Positions 35,295 through 46,835 of a DNA stretch of 64,000 nucleotides are shown here, one piece after another. The translations under genes and the position numbers were made by a program. A model generated the notes under the pieces. It saw nothing but the letters and a program-made list of their open reading frames with translations. It was not told where the DNA came from and searched no databases. How positions within the stretch are numbered: position 1 is the stretch's first letter; every line of letters starts with the position of its first letter. The DNA comes from Trichosphaerium sp. ATCC 40318 (lineage: Eukaryota > Discosea > Flabellinia > Trichosidae). Where the stretch lies: the NCBI GenBank assembly GCA_038496445.1, contig JALMLS010000461.1, positions 124,001 through 188,000 on the forward strand, read 5' to 3'.

Positions 35295-38200
35295 ATGGCT
35301 GAGAGGAAAGAAACGACTGTTTGGATAAACGAACTTCATTACGAGGATTTCGTACGAGCGAGAACCAAAAGATTCACTGTGTTTAACGTTAAAAATAAAA
35401 GGGTTGGGATGAAAATGAAGGTGTGGAAGTTGCTGGGCCTGCTGGTACTAATTTGAACGGATGGAAACTTACTTTCTACGATGGAAGCGGTAAACCGTAT
35501 AAAACAACACCATTAAAAGGTAGATTACCTAATCTCCAAGCTGGCATGGGTACGTTACTTTTTTGGATATTTTTAACTTTAATCACGTGACATCGCTTTT
35601 TTAACGTTATTCCAAGGGACACTGTTCTTCTACGCACCTTATATCCATAACGGTATGAGTTTCTTGCCAAAGATTCGTTATGTCGTTAGAAATAAAATCT
35701 TGACAGTTTTTTGCCTTTAGGAAAGTCCGGCGTATGTCTATCAAACAAACAAGGAGATTTGGTTCAATTTCTCTCTTACGAAGGCCAAATAACAGGCGCT
35801 GAAGGTACTAGACTAAGGATTGGGTCTTTTCAGAGCTAATCTCTATGTATAGGTATTGCTGCAGGCGTTAAAAGCGAAAATCTGCCCGTGAAAGAGGTAC
35901 GCTCATCTGGTTTCGAAAAAGTGTCCTTACGTTGTTGTATAGTCAGGGTTCTCTTCCAGGCGTTCATCTCTCCAACTTCAAGGGCAAGGTAATGTTTACG
36001 AAGATTTCGCGTGGACAGGACCTATCGCAAGAAATCCCGGCGGTGTTAACAGTAAACAAAAGTTTGGTACAGTACTTTTGTAGTTTTTTTTACGAACGTT
36101 TTGCTGACCATTACCTTTTTTCGATAGTGAGGAGACCAACTTCAGGACCTTTCTCTATCGAACCTCATCTCGCAAATAACAAGAAGAGGCATCATACTGA
36201 AGAATATGAACTTGACTATCTCGTTGTTCGTAGAGGCTTTGAGTTTACTATTAAAGTATCGTTTCCAGGCACGTGATCAACCTTATATGTTCTTTTTTTA
36301 ACGCTTTGCATTTAGGTGATGATGTTGAACTTATTCTCAAGGACATACCTGACAAAGAGAATGCTGTAACTATACCTGTTACCAAAGAAGCTCCTAAGGA
36401 TAAGAGTAAGCCTTACGCTTACTACACAGAGAAAGCAGAGCACAGCGGAGAAATAAGTCTTTGGTAATTTAAACAAAAATCTAACTTGTTTTGACGTTTT
36501 GAACTGACACAAAATTAGCGTTCCTTCTGATTATCCTATTGGTATCTTCTCATTGAAGGCTACATCAGATGGTCAAAAGACTAAGGAAGGATTTTATGTA
36601 CGATAGCGATAGTTGTCGTCAACTCAAAGCTTATCTAAACCTTTAGATTATCGTAATGTTCAACCCTTGGAATGACCAAGACAGTGTATACATGGAAGAT
36701 GAAAAGCAAAGATATGAATATGTCCTTGAGGATAACGGTCTCATTTGGGTTGGTAGTGCAAATCACAATGGCCCTAGGTATGTCTTAAGAAAGGCCCGAT
36801 GATAAACTCAAGTGACTTGTTTTTTAGAGCTTGGAATTTCGCTCAGTTCTCTGCTAAGAGTGTCCTTGCTTCAATGAGACTATTATGGGCTCTTCCTTAT
36901 GCTAAGAGAAATGATCCTATAATAGTTTGTAGACATATGAGCGCTATGGTGAACTCAAACGACGAGGATGGTGTTCTTGTTGGAAACTGGAGTGGAAAGT
37001 ACGATGATGGCACTTCTCCTTCTCGTACGTTACCAAAAATTAATCATTTCGAAGTACATATCTACTGACACTTGTTATAGAGTGGACAGGTAGCGAGGAT
37101 ATATTAGACGTAAGGATGAAATAGATTGTTACCTTGATAATCAGATACTCACCTTGTTTAGCAATATTATGTAAAAGAGGAATCTGTCAAATATGGCCAA
37201 TGTTGGGTATGTGCTTATTGTTAATCTCTTTTATTAATAGGTTATTAGGTATTTAGCGGTGTGTTGACAACAGTATGCAGGTATGGGAATATGTATATAT
37301 AGGTTATTTAACGTTTATTGTAAGAGCTATTGGTATACCATGCAGATCTGTTACGAACTTTGATAGCGCACACGATACCAATATGAACAGGTAAACATAA
37401 ATTATCTTTTTCTTTCAATGACTTGATTTAACACCTATCTGAAGAACAGTGGATAAGTTCTACGATGCTGATTACAACGCAGATGCGTCAAGAACAAGTG
37501 ATAGTATCTGGTAAGACAAACACGAACTCTAATTGTGATCAACTTTATTAAATTCTGTTTTTTGCAAAAAACAGGAACTTTCACGTGTGGAATGATGTCT
37601 TTATGAAACGTCCTGATATCGGTAACGAATACAATGGTACGCTAACTGAGGTATTGCATTTTGAGTTTACAGTTTGAAATAAATAGGCTGGCAAGCACTA
37701 GACGCTACACCTCAAGAGCGTAGTGAAGGTATTTACAAGACTGGTCCTTGTCCTCTTGTCGGCATCAAAGAAGGTGATAAGAATGTCAAGTATGATAGCG
37801 AGTTTATCTATGCTGAAGTAAACGCTGACATCAAGTACGCAATCGAAAAAATAATAACCCAACAAAAAAAACCAAAGAAAAATGTTTGTTCTGTAATCTC
37901 ATTTTTTTTACAGTCATTACTTGGTTCAAGAAGATGGCTCAACAAAGTTGATTAAGAAAATCACTTCCCATGTTGGTAAACAGTTAAGTACCAAACAAGT
38001 AGGAAGAGATAGGTTGAACGAAATTACAGACCAATACAAGCATACTGAAGGTATTAAAAACTTGCAAAGAAAAAAACCTAATACTCGGTAGGCACAAAAG
38101 AAGAGCGTGCAGCTCATCAAGGTGGTGAAGAAGGTGAAGAAGGTACAGTGGTTTCAAATAGAGGGTATTGCTGAGCGTGGTTTAGGAGAGTTGGATGTCT

Positions 38201-39017
38201 CTATGACGGTTGGAAAAGCTGTTTGTGGTGAAACTGTTTCTTTGTCTGTTACAATTTCAAAAAGAGATGGAGCTAAACCTGAAACTCGCCGTGCAGAGTA
38301 CCTCAATTATTTTCTTTCATATCTTTTTATTTTTAACGTCGATCTGTTAGTGTGAGCGTACATATTTCTGTTGTTTCTTACACTGGAAAAGCGAAGGAGC
38401 AAGTGTTGACCAAGAATGCTAAAATGACAATTTCTGATACTGACACATTTACTGTTAACATTGAAGAAAAAACTTACAGAAAGTTCTTGGACGCACGTGT
38501 GCTTGAGTTATCTTTACCTAAAATTATAAATAGGATGATTGCTACTTCCAAGCATGGGCTGTTGTGAAGTTTGATACTGATGAAATGGATATTGTTACAA
38601 AAGAGTAAGTGCACTTCCTTCATCGAACGGCTGTGAATTAAAAAAATGTTTAGTTTCGATTTTGAGATGCCTGAAGTTGTAGTCACTGCAGATGGAGACT
38701 TCGTTGTTGGAAAGAAAACTGTTATTACTGTTACAGCAACCAACCCACTTGACGTACCTCTGACAGACGTTACAGCGTCAATCGAAGGTAAACTCTAAAA
38801 AATTCTCTTTAAGCAACAGGTCACTAATCTATGAATTTCAGGTGCAAGAATTCTTCATCGTACATTAGTTCTAATGGACAAGATTGCTCCACACTCGACT
38901 GGATCATGCGAGCTATCTATAACACCAACAATGAAAGGGGAAAAGAATATTGCAGTGTCTATTGAATCTAAAGAATTGATTGGCATGAATACCTTCTTAC
39001 ATGTTGATGTTATCTAA
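35295..39017 (+). CDS. Transglutaminase with N-terminal lamin-tail-like domain
   Basis: ATG at 35295. Residues about 8-200 form a lamin-tail-like (LTD) beta domain: [11 protein letters not shown], then [28 protein letters not shown] and [18 protein letters not shown]. The transglutaminase N-terminal sandwich ([19 protein letters not shown]) and core follow. The catalytic triad is complete: Cys in [20 protein letters not shown], His in [11 protein letters not shown], Asp in [12 protein letters not shown]. Two C-terminal barrel-like domains end [16 protein letters not shown] with TAA at 39017. The enzyme should crosslink Gln and Lys side chains, calcium-dependently as in animal relatives. There is no signal peptide. 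Many short introns; two are GC-AG (36269-36315, 38493-38533), each with CACGTG at the donor. Confidence 0.9.
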
Positions 39018-39456
39018 GCATAGTGTACTATGACATTTGCGCTTTTAGCAACACTTAACTGTTAAGTCATATCTTAAATAAATAAGAATATAGCCCAGTA
39101 CTTAAAGAGCGTGAATACTATATAGGTCTTATGTTTTAGGCAGCTACTATTGTTCATTACAAGATCTAAAAATACCATAGAGAAGTGAGATCCGTCATTT
39201 CAGGTAAAACATGGTTTTTTTTGCTAAAAGTCAGTCTCTAAACTTGAATGAGACAGACAATACTACTGCTTTCGAAACAGTAGCTGACCTGTATGCTATA
39301 CTTCATTTTGTATGTTGCTTTCGGTGGTTAGCGTTATTGTCGGTAAAACTAGTTGAGGAAAAACGAATTTAGTCAACGTCCTGTAAATAAATATTGCGAT
39401 CATCTAACAATAACATAATAACAAACATAGCCACGTTTCGAGCGTATATTAGCAAA
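39018..39456. other. Intergenic region
   Basis: About 440 nt between two plus-strand genes; nothing recognised. Confidence 0.5.
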
Positions 39457-40504
39457 ATGAATGAAGAAGAGGTTAGCCAGAACATTAGTGACCTTGTCGC
39501 GCTCCCCGTTGAACTAATAGTTCATATTCTCAAACAAGGCACTTTTACACTTCGTTCCGCACAAACTTGCCGCTTCTTGCGGGATATTGTCCATAACCAT
39601 GTCGGATATGATCAAATTATTGTTAAAAGCAGTACCGAGGTGATGATGCTTTCTGGCAGCCCTTTATTGCAGAATACACCCATTCTGTTCTACAGGTATA
39701 GAGATGTAAACGACAATCAGTTGAGGTTACTAGCAGGAGTACATACAATCAAGATGATTAGTTGTGGATCAATAACAGATGAAGGCATTAAAGCATTGGT
39801 TGGTGTACACACCATAAATTTGAAATGCTGTGATGTAACAGATGAAGGCGTTAAAGCATTGGCTGGTGTACACAGATGAAGGCATTAAAGCATTGGCTGG
39901 TGTACACACCATAAATTTGAAATACTGTGATGTAACAGATGAAGGCATTAAAGCATTGGCTGGTGTACACACCATAAATTTGAAATGCTGTGATGTAACA
40001 GATGAAGGCGTTAAAGCATTGGCTGGTGTACACACTATAAATTTGAAACGCTGTGATGTAACAGACGAAGGCATTAAAGCATTGGCAGGAGTACACACCA
40101 TAAATGTGTCATGCTGCACAAAAGTAACAGATGAAGGCGTTAAAGCATTGGCTGGTGTACACACCATAAATTTGGGATACTGTTACATAACAGGCAAAGG
40201 CATTAAAGCATTGGCAGGTGTACACACTATAAATTTGAAACGCTGTGATGTAACAGACGAGGGCATTAAAGCATTGGCAGGAGTACACACTATAAATTTG
40301 AAATGCTGTGATGTAACAGATGAAGGCATTAAAGCATTGGCAGGTGTACATGAGATTGATCTACAAGAGACAAAGGTAACAGATGAAGGATTGAAAGCAT
40401 TGGCAGGTGTACACACTATAACCCTGTATGGTTGCTCCTCAACTTCAAAAGAGGGTGTCCAGGCAGCCGGTGCACAGGTAGTAAGGGCAGATTTCATTAT
40501 TTAA
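39457..40504 (+). CDS. F-box/LRR protein, frame-interrupted by a repeat deletion
   Basis: ATG at 39457 starts MNEEEVSQNISDLVALPVEL. The F-box (LPVELIVHILKQGTFTLRSA, QTCRFLRDIVHNHVGYDQII) is followed by LRRs of 21 residues: DEGIKALAGVHTINLKCCDV. The frame stops at TGA 39877-39879 inside a repeat only 34 nt long (39841-39874) instead of 63. LRR coding resumes at once in another frame and runs to TAA at 40504. Either the gene is broken, or splicing removes the join: a GT-AG pair around 39866-39955 would restore frame, but its donor is weak. The F-box is intact, so a truncated product could still bind Skp1. Confidence 0.7.
39778..40444 (+). repeat. Tandem 63-bp LRR-coding repeat, about eleven units
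   Basis: Units start GATGAAGGC at 39778, 39841 (34 nt only), 39875, 39938, 40001, 40064 (66 nt), 40130, 40193, 40256, 40319 and 40382. Several are identical or differ by one to three bases, so the array is homogenised at DNA level and recently expanded. Each unit is one leucine-rich repeat. Confidence 0.9.
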
Positions 40505-41734
40505 CACTGTCGCCCAGACTTATCATAGTACACTTTTTATAGCTTTGTATAAACAAACAAACAGAATAAATGAAAACAAAATTAGTCATAATGTTTGTGT
40601 TTCTTGCACGTGCTCCTAAAAAACGAGTCACCAAAATTAATAATATGAGATGGACATCATAAATTATGTTCACAGAAAAGCAGATAGCTATGTTTCATTT
40701 AGTGTTATTAATTAGCCTTCAGTTAATACTGTCAAGAATATTTATTTTGTCATGTGTCACAATTGTCAATGTAATAACGTTTAAAGCAATACAATCACTA
40801 GAAATACTCTCAGTCAGTTGAATTGTTTGCATTATCATCATAAGATCAACAAATATCGGAACCTAAAGTTTGGGTTGTTCGTTTTAAAGTCTTCAATGAT
40901 ACCAATACGATCTTCAATATCCTTGGGTATATGATAACATACTTCGTTACCCGACAACTTCCACCCATCTGAAGCATGTGCTTCTAAATGTGATAGTTGT
41001 CTAAAAAACGAACGAAACAAGTCTCAATTTCTTGTAATTTTCTCAAAACGCAAAGAACCTCCTGATCACTATAAAGGTACAATCAAAAAGCCACTACGAA
41101 AGTAACTGTCATTCGAAAAAGCCCTAAAAATGGAACCTTCTGTAGTTTTTGAGTTTGATTTTTTAGTCGAGATACCTATTCAATGAATGTATCAGCACTA
41201 GATATGAGGAACATATGTCTACAAAAGTTTGAATCAACTGCTTTTGTTAGCTATTAGTTTTTATCATGTGATGCGCCGTGAAATATAGATTGTTAGTTGG
41301 TACATTGACATATGGTAAGACGGGACACAAACAACTTATGGTTGTGCATCTCAAGAGAAGAATGTTTTTGTTCTAAAGACCTTTGTTCATTACAAAAAAA
41401 AAAAGTTGTGTAGGTTGTATGTGAAGTATTAGAAGGAAAATCCTCTCGTTACAGTGCTAGTATTTTGCTAGCATTATAAACGACCCACGAGCTAGAAAGG
41501 TAGTGAGATGTTGTTGCTTCTTGTTTACCACGGCAACAACCAACTCAATCTGTTTTTTTAAGCCCTGAACCAGCATGCGTTATCATTAAACTGATCGTTT
41601 ATTACAAGGGTGTCCACTTGTAATATGTTATAAGTGAAGTATTAATTAAAGTAAAAAAACAAAAAACAATCTAAGTAACTTTATACAACGCAAATCTTAA
41701 ATGAACTTATTGTCTCTTAAACAAATAAACAGTC
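40505..41734. other. Intergenic region with one possible coding fragment
   Basis: A 1.2-kb convergent interval. On the minus strand about 40870-41015 reads QLSHLEAHASDGWKLSGNEV then CYHIPKDIEDRIGIIEDFKT, which looks protein-like and follows an acceptor-like TTTTTTAG. Upstream EVLCVLRKLQEIET is also open, but no start or family is recognisable. It may be a gene fragment. CACGTG at 40607-40612. The rest is AT-rich and featureless. Confidence 0.35.
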
Positions 41735-43578
41735 TTAGATGTCATCATCAGGTATTACTAAGTCATCATCTGGTTCAATATGTTCAACCATAAGTGATTT
41801 AAACTCTCCATTTTCACAACAACCATATCTTGATAAAGTGCCATCTTCAAGCCACTCCTTATATTCACCTTTACGTTCACCATCTTCAAAGAAACAATGT
41901 AAACTTAACTGCCCATTAGGATGCCACTCTCTGCATTCACCATGTTGAATACCATTAACATAATTAGAATGCTCATTAAGCTGTCCATTCTCGTACCAAT
42001 CTTTATAAGAATCAACACGTTTATCATCTTCAAAGTAACATACAAGACTTATAACACCATTACCAAACCATTCCATACATTTTCCATTCTTTTTACCATC
42101 AACATAAATAGTATGTTCCTTCAACTGACCGTTCTCATGCCATAGTTTATAATCACCAACATGTTTTCCTTTAGAAAAATTTCCAAGAAAACTTCTTTGT
42201 CCGTTATCAAACCACTCCTCACATTTACCTTCTTGTAATCCGTTAATATTAAAAGTATGTTCTTTAAGCTGCCCATTAGTATGCCACTCATTATAAACGC
42301 CATCAGCTTCACCGTTGATGTAATTTCCCAAAGTAGAAAGTTGACCATTTTCATACCATTCCTTGTACTCTTTTGTGTGTTTACCGTCTTTATAATAACA
42401 TAATAAACTCTGAACACCATTTCTATGCCATTCTTTACATATACCTTGCTTAACACCTTGAACAAAAATAGTACGTTCACGTATTTGACCATTATCATGC
42501 CAAACTTTTTTTTCACTATTTCTTTTTCCTTTATCATAAGTACAATGAACATGAAGTTCTCCATTTGGATGCCACGCTCTCTCTTCTCCATGCATAACAC
42601 CTTCTTTAAAATAACTATGATCCTTCAACTCACCATTATCATACCACTCCTTATAATCGCCGTCTTTTTTGTCATTCTTAAAGAAACAAACTAAACTCAA
42701 CTGTCCGTTTTCATGCCACTCCCTGCTTTCTCCTTCAAATTTATCATCTTTATAGAAACTTAACTCTTTCAATTCGCCATTCTCATACCACTCTTTATAC
42801 TCTCCATCTGATTTACCATCTTTATAATTAACAAGTACAGCTTGTTGTCCGTTATCATGCCACTCTTTATACTCACCAACATGTTTACCATTTTCGAAAA
42901 AGCAAATCAGATTTAACTTCCCGTTCATATGCCACTCTTCACATTTACCATGTTTTTTACCTTCCTTGTAATTATTACGTTCTGATAATTGTTTATTACG
43001 ATACCAATCCCAATAACCATCCACGTGGACGTCATTTTCAAAAAAACAAAGTAAACTCGGAGATCCGTCTTCATACCACTCCTCACACTTTCCGCTTCTT
43101 TTACCATCCTTAAATGACTTTCGTTCACACATTGTACCATCCTCGAACCATTCAATATGTTCTCCATTAGCTTTACCGTTCTTAAACCATAAACTCGCTT
43201 TAAGTACACCAGATTCATACCATTTGTACCACTTTCCTTCCTTATCAAGGTTTTTATTAAAATGTGTTGCGAGAGCAGACGTTTTTGATAGAGAAGGCCA
43301 TGAAGTGAATGATTTTATGTTATATGTACATATAACCTTTTGTATATCAGATGGTAACTGTAATAACGTCCATGGAGGCTTTTCTAGTTTTAAAAATTAA
43401 CGTTTAGATTCTATTGACACCGTTTCGTTATAAAATCGATTAGAAAGGTAATAAAACACCAGGATAAGATGTTTTAGACGGTTTATACCGTTTATTTTTA
43501 GTTAATTCAATTGTTCTAACGAGAAAACAAACTTACGTGTATCGCCGGTGTTCTTGCGTTTTGCTGGAGGCGACTTCA
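41735..43578 (-). CDS. F-box protein with about twenty MORN-type (YwqK-like) repeats
   Basis: ATG at 43578 gives MKSPPAKRKNTGDT, a possible nuclear signal. One intron joins it in phase to QKPPWTLLQLPSDIQKVICT, an F-box-like segment (FTSWPSLSKTSALATH). A single large exon then encodes about 20 repeats of roughly 23 residues, pattern EWYENGQLxxxxxYxDGKxxG, e.g. HENGQLKEHTIYVDGKKNGK. These match the MORN variant repeat of bacterial YwqK-type and giant-virus proteins. The acidic C-terminus ends EPDDDLVIPDDDI at 41735. The long repeat exon lacks introns, unlike nearly all neighbours. Likely an SCF-type adaptor whose repeats bind a partner; the substrate is unknown. Confidence 0.8.
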
Positions 43579-43986
43579 TTTATCGATTTTAATGCGTAGC
43601 TGTTACGAACACATCTAGCGTAAACTCACGAAAAGCCCGGTCAACGCTATTCCAAGAACTCAAGCTTTCCCTAAACTTTATACTACGACCATGCCATAAC
43701 AATGGTGTGACTGATAAGTTTTTTTCAGCCTTGCTCGTGCACCAGCTATCAATATTTTACCGCAACCTGGTCACTCAACTAAACGTGATGTTCCAAACAT
43801 TATATCGCTACATGTAAACGCCTATCAACACGGTAACAAGAATTTACAACCAACAAGGATCGTTTGCTCAGGAGTGATTTTATCAGGCGACTCACGATGA
43901 TTGAATAGCCTCTGACAGCGTCTATTTTGCATTTACATATTGTTACTAAATCACCCGCAAACACAAAAAAAAAACTGGTACTCTTT
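43579..43986. other. Intergenic region
   Basis: About 408 nt upstream of the F-box/MORN gene and downstream of the F-box/RasGEF gene (both minus strand). It should hold the former's promoter; no motif recognised. Confidence 0.45.
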
Positions 43987-46310
43987 TTAATTTTTCTTTC
44001 TTGGCTCAGCCTTCAGAGATAAATTGTACAAATCGTTATCATCCATCGTAACCTTCCATCCCGTTATGAATGATTTAATCCAAGGGATAGATTTAAATCC
44101 ATAGCAAGGTTTTAAATTGCTGTTAAATCTTCCAACAATCTTGACTAACATTGAATTCTTGTGCAAATTAAAAAATGGTTTCTGTGACGAATTGCCATCT
44201 CTAATAAATGTGAAGTCTGTCATATAAAAACCAATATAAGGCACTTGCGGTAGACCTGTGATAGAGTGATCTCTACAGTAAGTGAGTACAACAGAATACA
44301 ATACAAAAGGTTATGAATGAAATAGAAAAAAAAAACATACAGGCAAAATCTGCGAAGCTTTACGAATGAACCGTTTGAACTTAGCTGTTCTGAAACGCTA
44401 TCATACACTTTCATAGTAGACTTTGATATCTAAGATTAAAATATAAACAACAGAGCGGTGGGCAAAAGGGAAAGTATGAAATCTTTTGGTGTACCTTCGC
44501 CCATGACACTTTCAATCTAAAAACTGGTGTGGTTTTGATGCCACTTATTATGGCCGTAGCATCTAATGTGTTTCCCAAAGATAACAGCTGTTCGGCAAGT
44601 CTGATAAAATATGATATTCTGGAAGCACGGATCTTAGCGCTTTCGCCTGATAAAACAGACTGAGGAACAAGTCCATGATGCTACCCAAAAATTATTTCAG
44701 ACCAAAAAAAAAAAAAAAGTTGCAAGATATTGTTTCCCTGCTGTCTTACCAAGTTAAATTTATTGATTAGTTTTTGCATTGAAGGATTTGTATTATAGGC
44801 AGCATCAATACAAGAACTTTCTCTCATTCTGTATATAAATAGATTAGAACAATTAACTTTTGTTCAAAAAAAGTCAGCCTACTTACAGTTCATGTGACAT
44901 AAGTGTTAACTCAATAGCTATTTCTCTTTCTGGTATCCCCCATAGTATATCAGTCTGCTTAACGTTTTTCTTGCGTTTTAAAAGCTTTGCTTGGGAAACG
45001 GTTGAATAACGGAATCCATGAAAGCAAAATGTTGACAGCGGTAGCTAAAAATAACTATTAAGGTTACCAACTTAAGTACATTGCTCTGAGGTTTTACCTT
45101 ATTTTCAAGCGCCCTTTTACACCTATCAGAGAATGCTTCTGTTAAGATTTTATAGTGTTCTGGTGATAGCACTGCAAGAGAAGATTCAAATTCTGGTGCA
45201 AAATTCTGGGACTTAACAATGTCATCACAAAGTGGCACGTGAGATAAAACATATGCCAAAAACTGAATTATTCTATAACATGTTGTTCTTAGTTTCTAAA
45301 CGTCCAAACTATAGATTAAACGGTACCTGTGAGCATCAATACTTTTGGGTTTTTGTTTGTATGTTGACATTAACTCCTTAATGAGTTGAGGTCCAAAGCC
45401 TTCAGAGAACAGATCTCCAGCTGCTATTGCCAGGAACTCGCCTAAGATGATGGAAATTGATATAATGATATGTTTGTTGTATTACTAGAGAACGTACTTG
45501 AAAGGTCATACTTGACTGTTTTAAGGCATAAGTTTGAAACATCTTCACATCTTACAAACTTTGTGTTGTGACATATCAATTTAACATAACCTTTAATAGT
45601 ACAGGCTCGTATTTGCTCGATTGTGAAAGGTCCTTTGCAATTCTCTGATTTTTGAGTAAATTTAATCTCTTTACATGATCGTATGTCATTGTATAGTAAC
45701 TACAATACAAGATTAATATGAAAAGATATTAACACCTTCTGAACCAAAAAAAAAATTAAAAAAATTTCACGTGTCAACACCCACACCCGACTAGCGTAGA
45801 AGTAGGTGCATTTTTTGTTTTTTTCCATATATAGTATTGCTACGGTTATAGTTGTTCTTTTCCGAAAGTTGATAATGGTCGAAAAAAAAGGAAGTTTGAT
45901 TGAAATTTCTTGATATTTTTGACCTAAAAGGGCGCACTGCATCTATTTGAAGATAATTCAAAAGAAAGCTCTCAGTAGGTTCAATTAGTGCACGTCCAAG
46001 CGAAATCCATGTGACAAGACTAGTTTCGATCATGTTACATGCTAACACGGGATTTAAGTTTTTTCTGTTTACAGAAACGCTGTAGACGCACCCTTTGAAT
46101 AGTCGACGCCGTTTTTAGCTAGCAGAGGCTTTTTCCATGTGTTTGGTAATTGAATTACTTCGCACCAAGCCCTTGAGACCTAAATATGGTTAAACACAAT
46201 ACAATAAGCATGCTGCTAACCCTGGTACAAGCGTTACATAGATATTGTGGAGAAAGGTTTAAAAATACGTGTTGAAGTATCTCGTAGGGCAGAAGATCTA
46301 TTGAACTCAT
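43987..46310 (-). CDS. F-box and RasGEF (CDC25-type) protein
   Basis: ATG at 46310 gives an F-box: MSSIDLLPYEILQHVFLNLS, QYLCNACTRVSRAWCEVIQL. Next come REM/RasGEF_N-like segments (TSLVTWISLGRALIEPTESF) and the catalytic CDC25 domain: DILWGIPEREIAIELTLMSH, ASRISYFIRLAEQLLSLGN, LDATAIISGIKTTPVFRLKV, VPYIGFYMTDFTFIRDGN. The end is LKAEPRKKN at 43987. The domain promotes GDP release on Ras-family GTPases. About ten exons; the intron at 45700-45945 carries CACGTG (45768). The F-box implies coupling to SCF ubiquitination, so it could control the stability of the GEF or of its GTPase. Exon joins between the F-box and REM region are approximate. Confidence 0.8.
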
Positions 46311-46835
46311 TGTAAAGCGTTCTTATCGTTTTGTTACTGAAGAGGTTTGGTACAATAGTATGCTTTATGGGTTTAAGAGAAACCAGTAAGTGTACAGGCG
46401 TTAAAGGTACTATTTCTGACTATTTTGGTTATTTGGATTCAATGAAAAGTTATTCTTACATCTAACACCTTTTGCGTCAAACTAGTAACTTGATGTCACT
46501 GCTTACCGATACCTCGATGGATGATTGGTATACTCAAGCAGCTGCAAATTGTGAATATAAAGCACTGCTTTATTTTTGGAGCTCAGAAATGAAGCTACTT
46601 AGCCGTCTATTGTGAGCGACAAAAGATTTTATCTGATCGGTTAATCAATTCTAAACAAAGTGGATGGCTAGAAAAAATTATCTCTAGTAGAGAGCATATC
46701 GTTAAGTTCTAGTTTCGGAAATTTGAGTTGTTTTTTATTTTTCATTTCTTTTACAATTACGAGGTATATTACCAGCAAACAAGGGGGGAAAATTATACAA
46801 CAGCACTGGACAATATTATTGTTTAATTTATGCTA
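46311..46835. other. Intergenic region
   Basis: About 525 nt between the PAN3 stop and the F-box/RasGEF start, both minus strand. No gene recognised. Confidence 0.5.

Noticed and set aside
39778-40444. CRISPR array or satellite
   Set aside because: The units are contiguous 63-bp coding repeats without spacers and translate to LRRs.
39769-40497. Long minus-strand open frames opposite the LRR and MORN genes
   Set aside because: They are shadows of codon-periodic repeats; their products are low-complexity and mirror the plus-strand repeat.
41735-43578. Integrated giant-virus segment
   Set aside because: Repeat type and lack of introns are suggestive, but the gene has a spliced first exon and its neighbours are ordinary host genes. 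No viral core gene is present.
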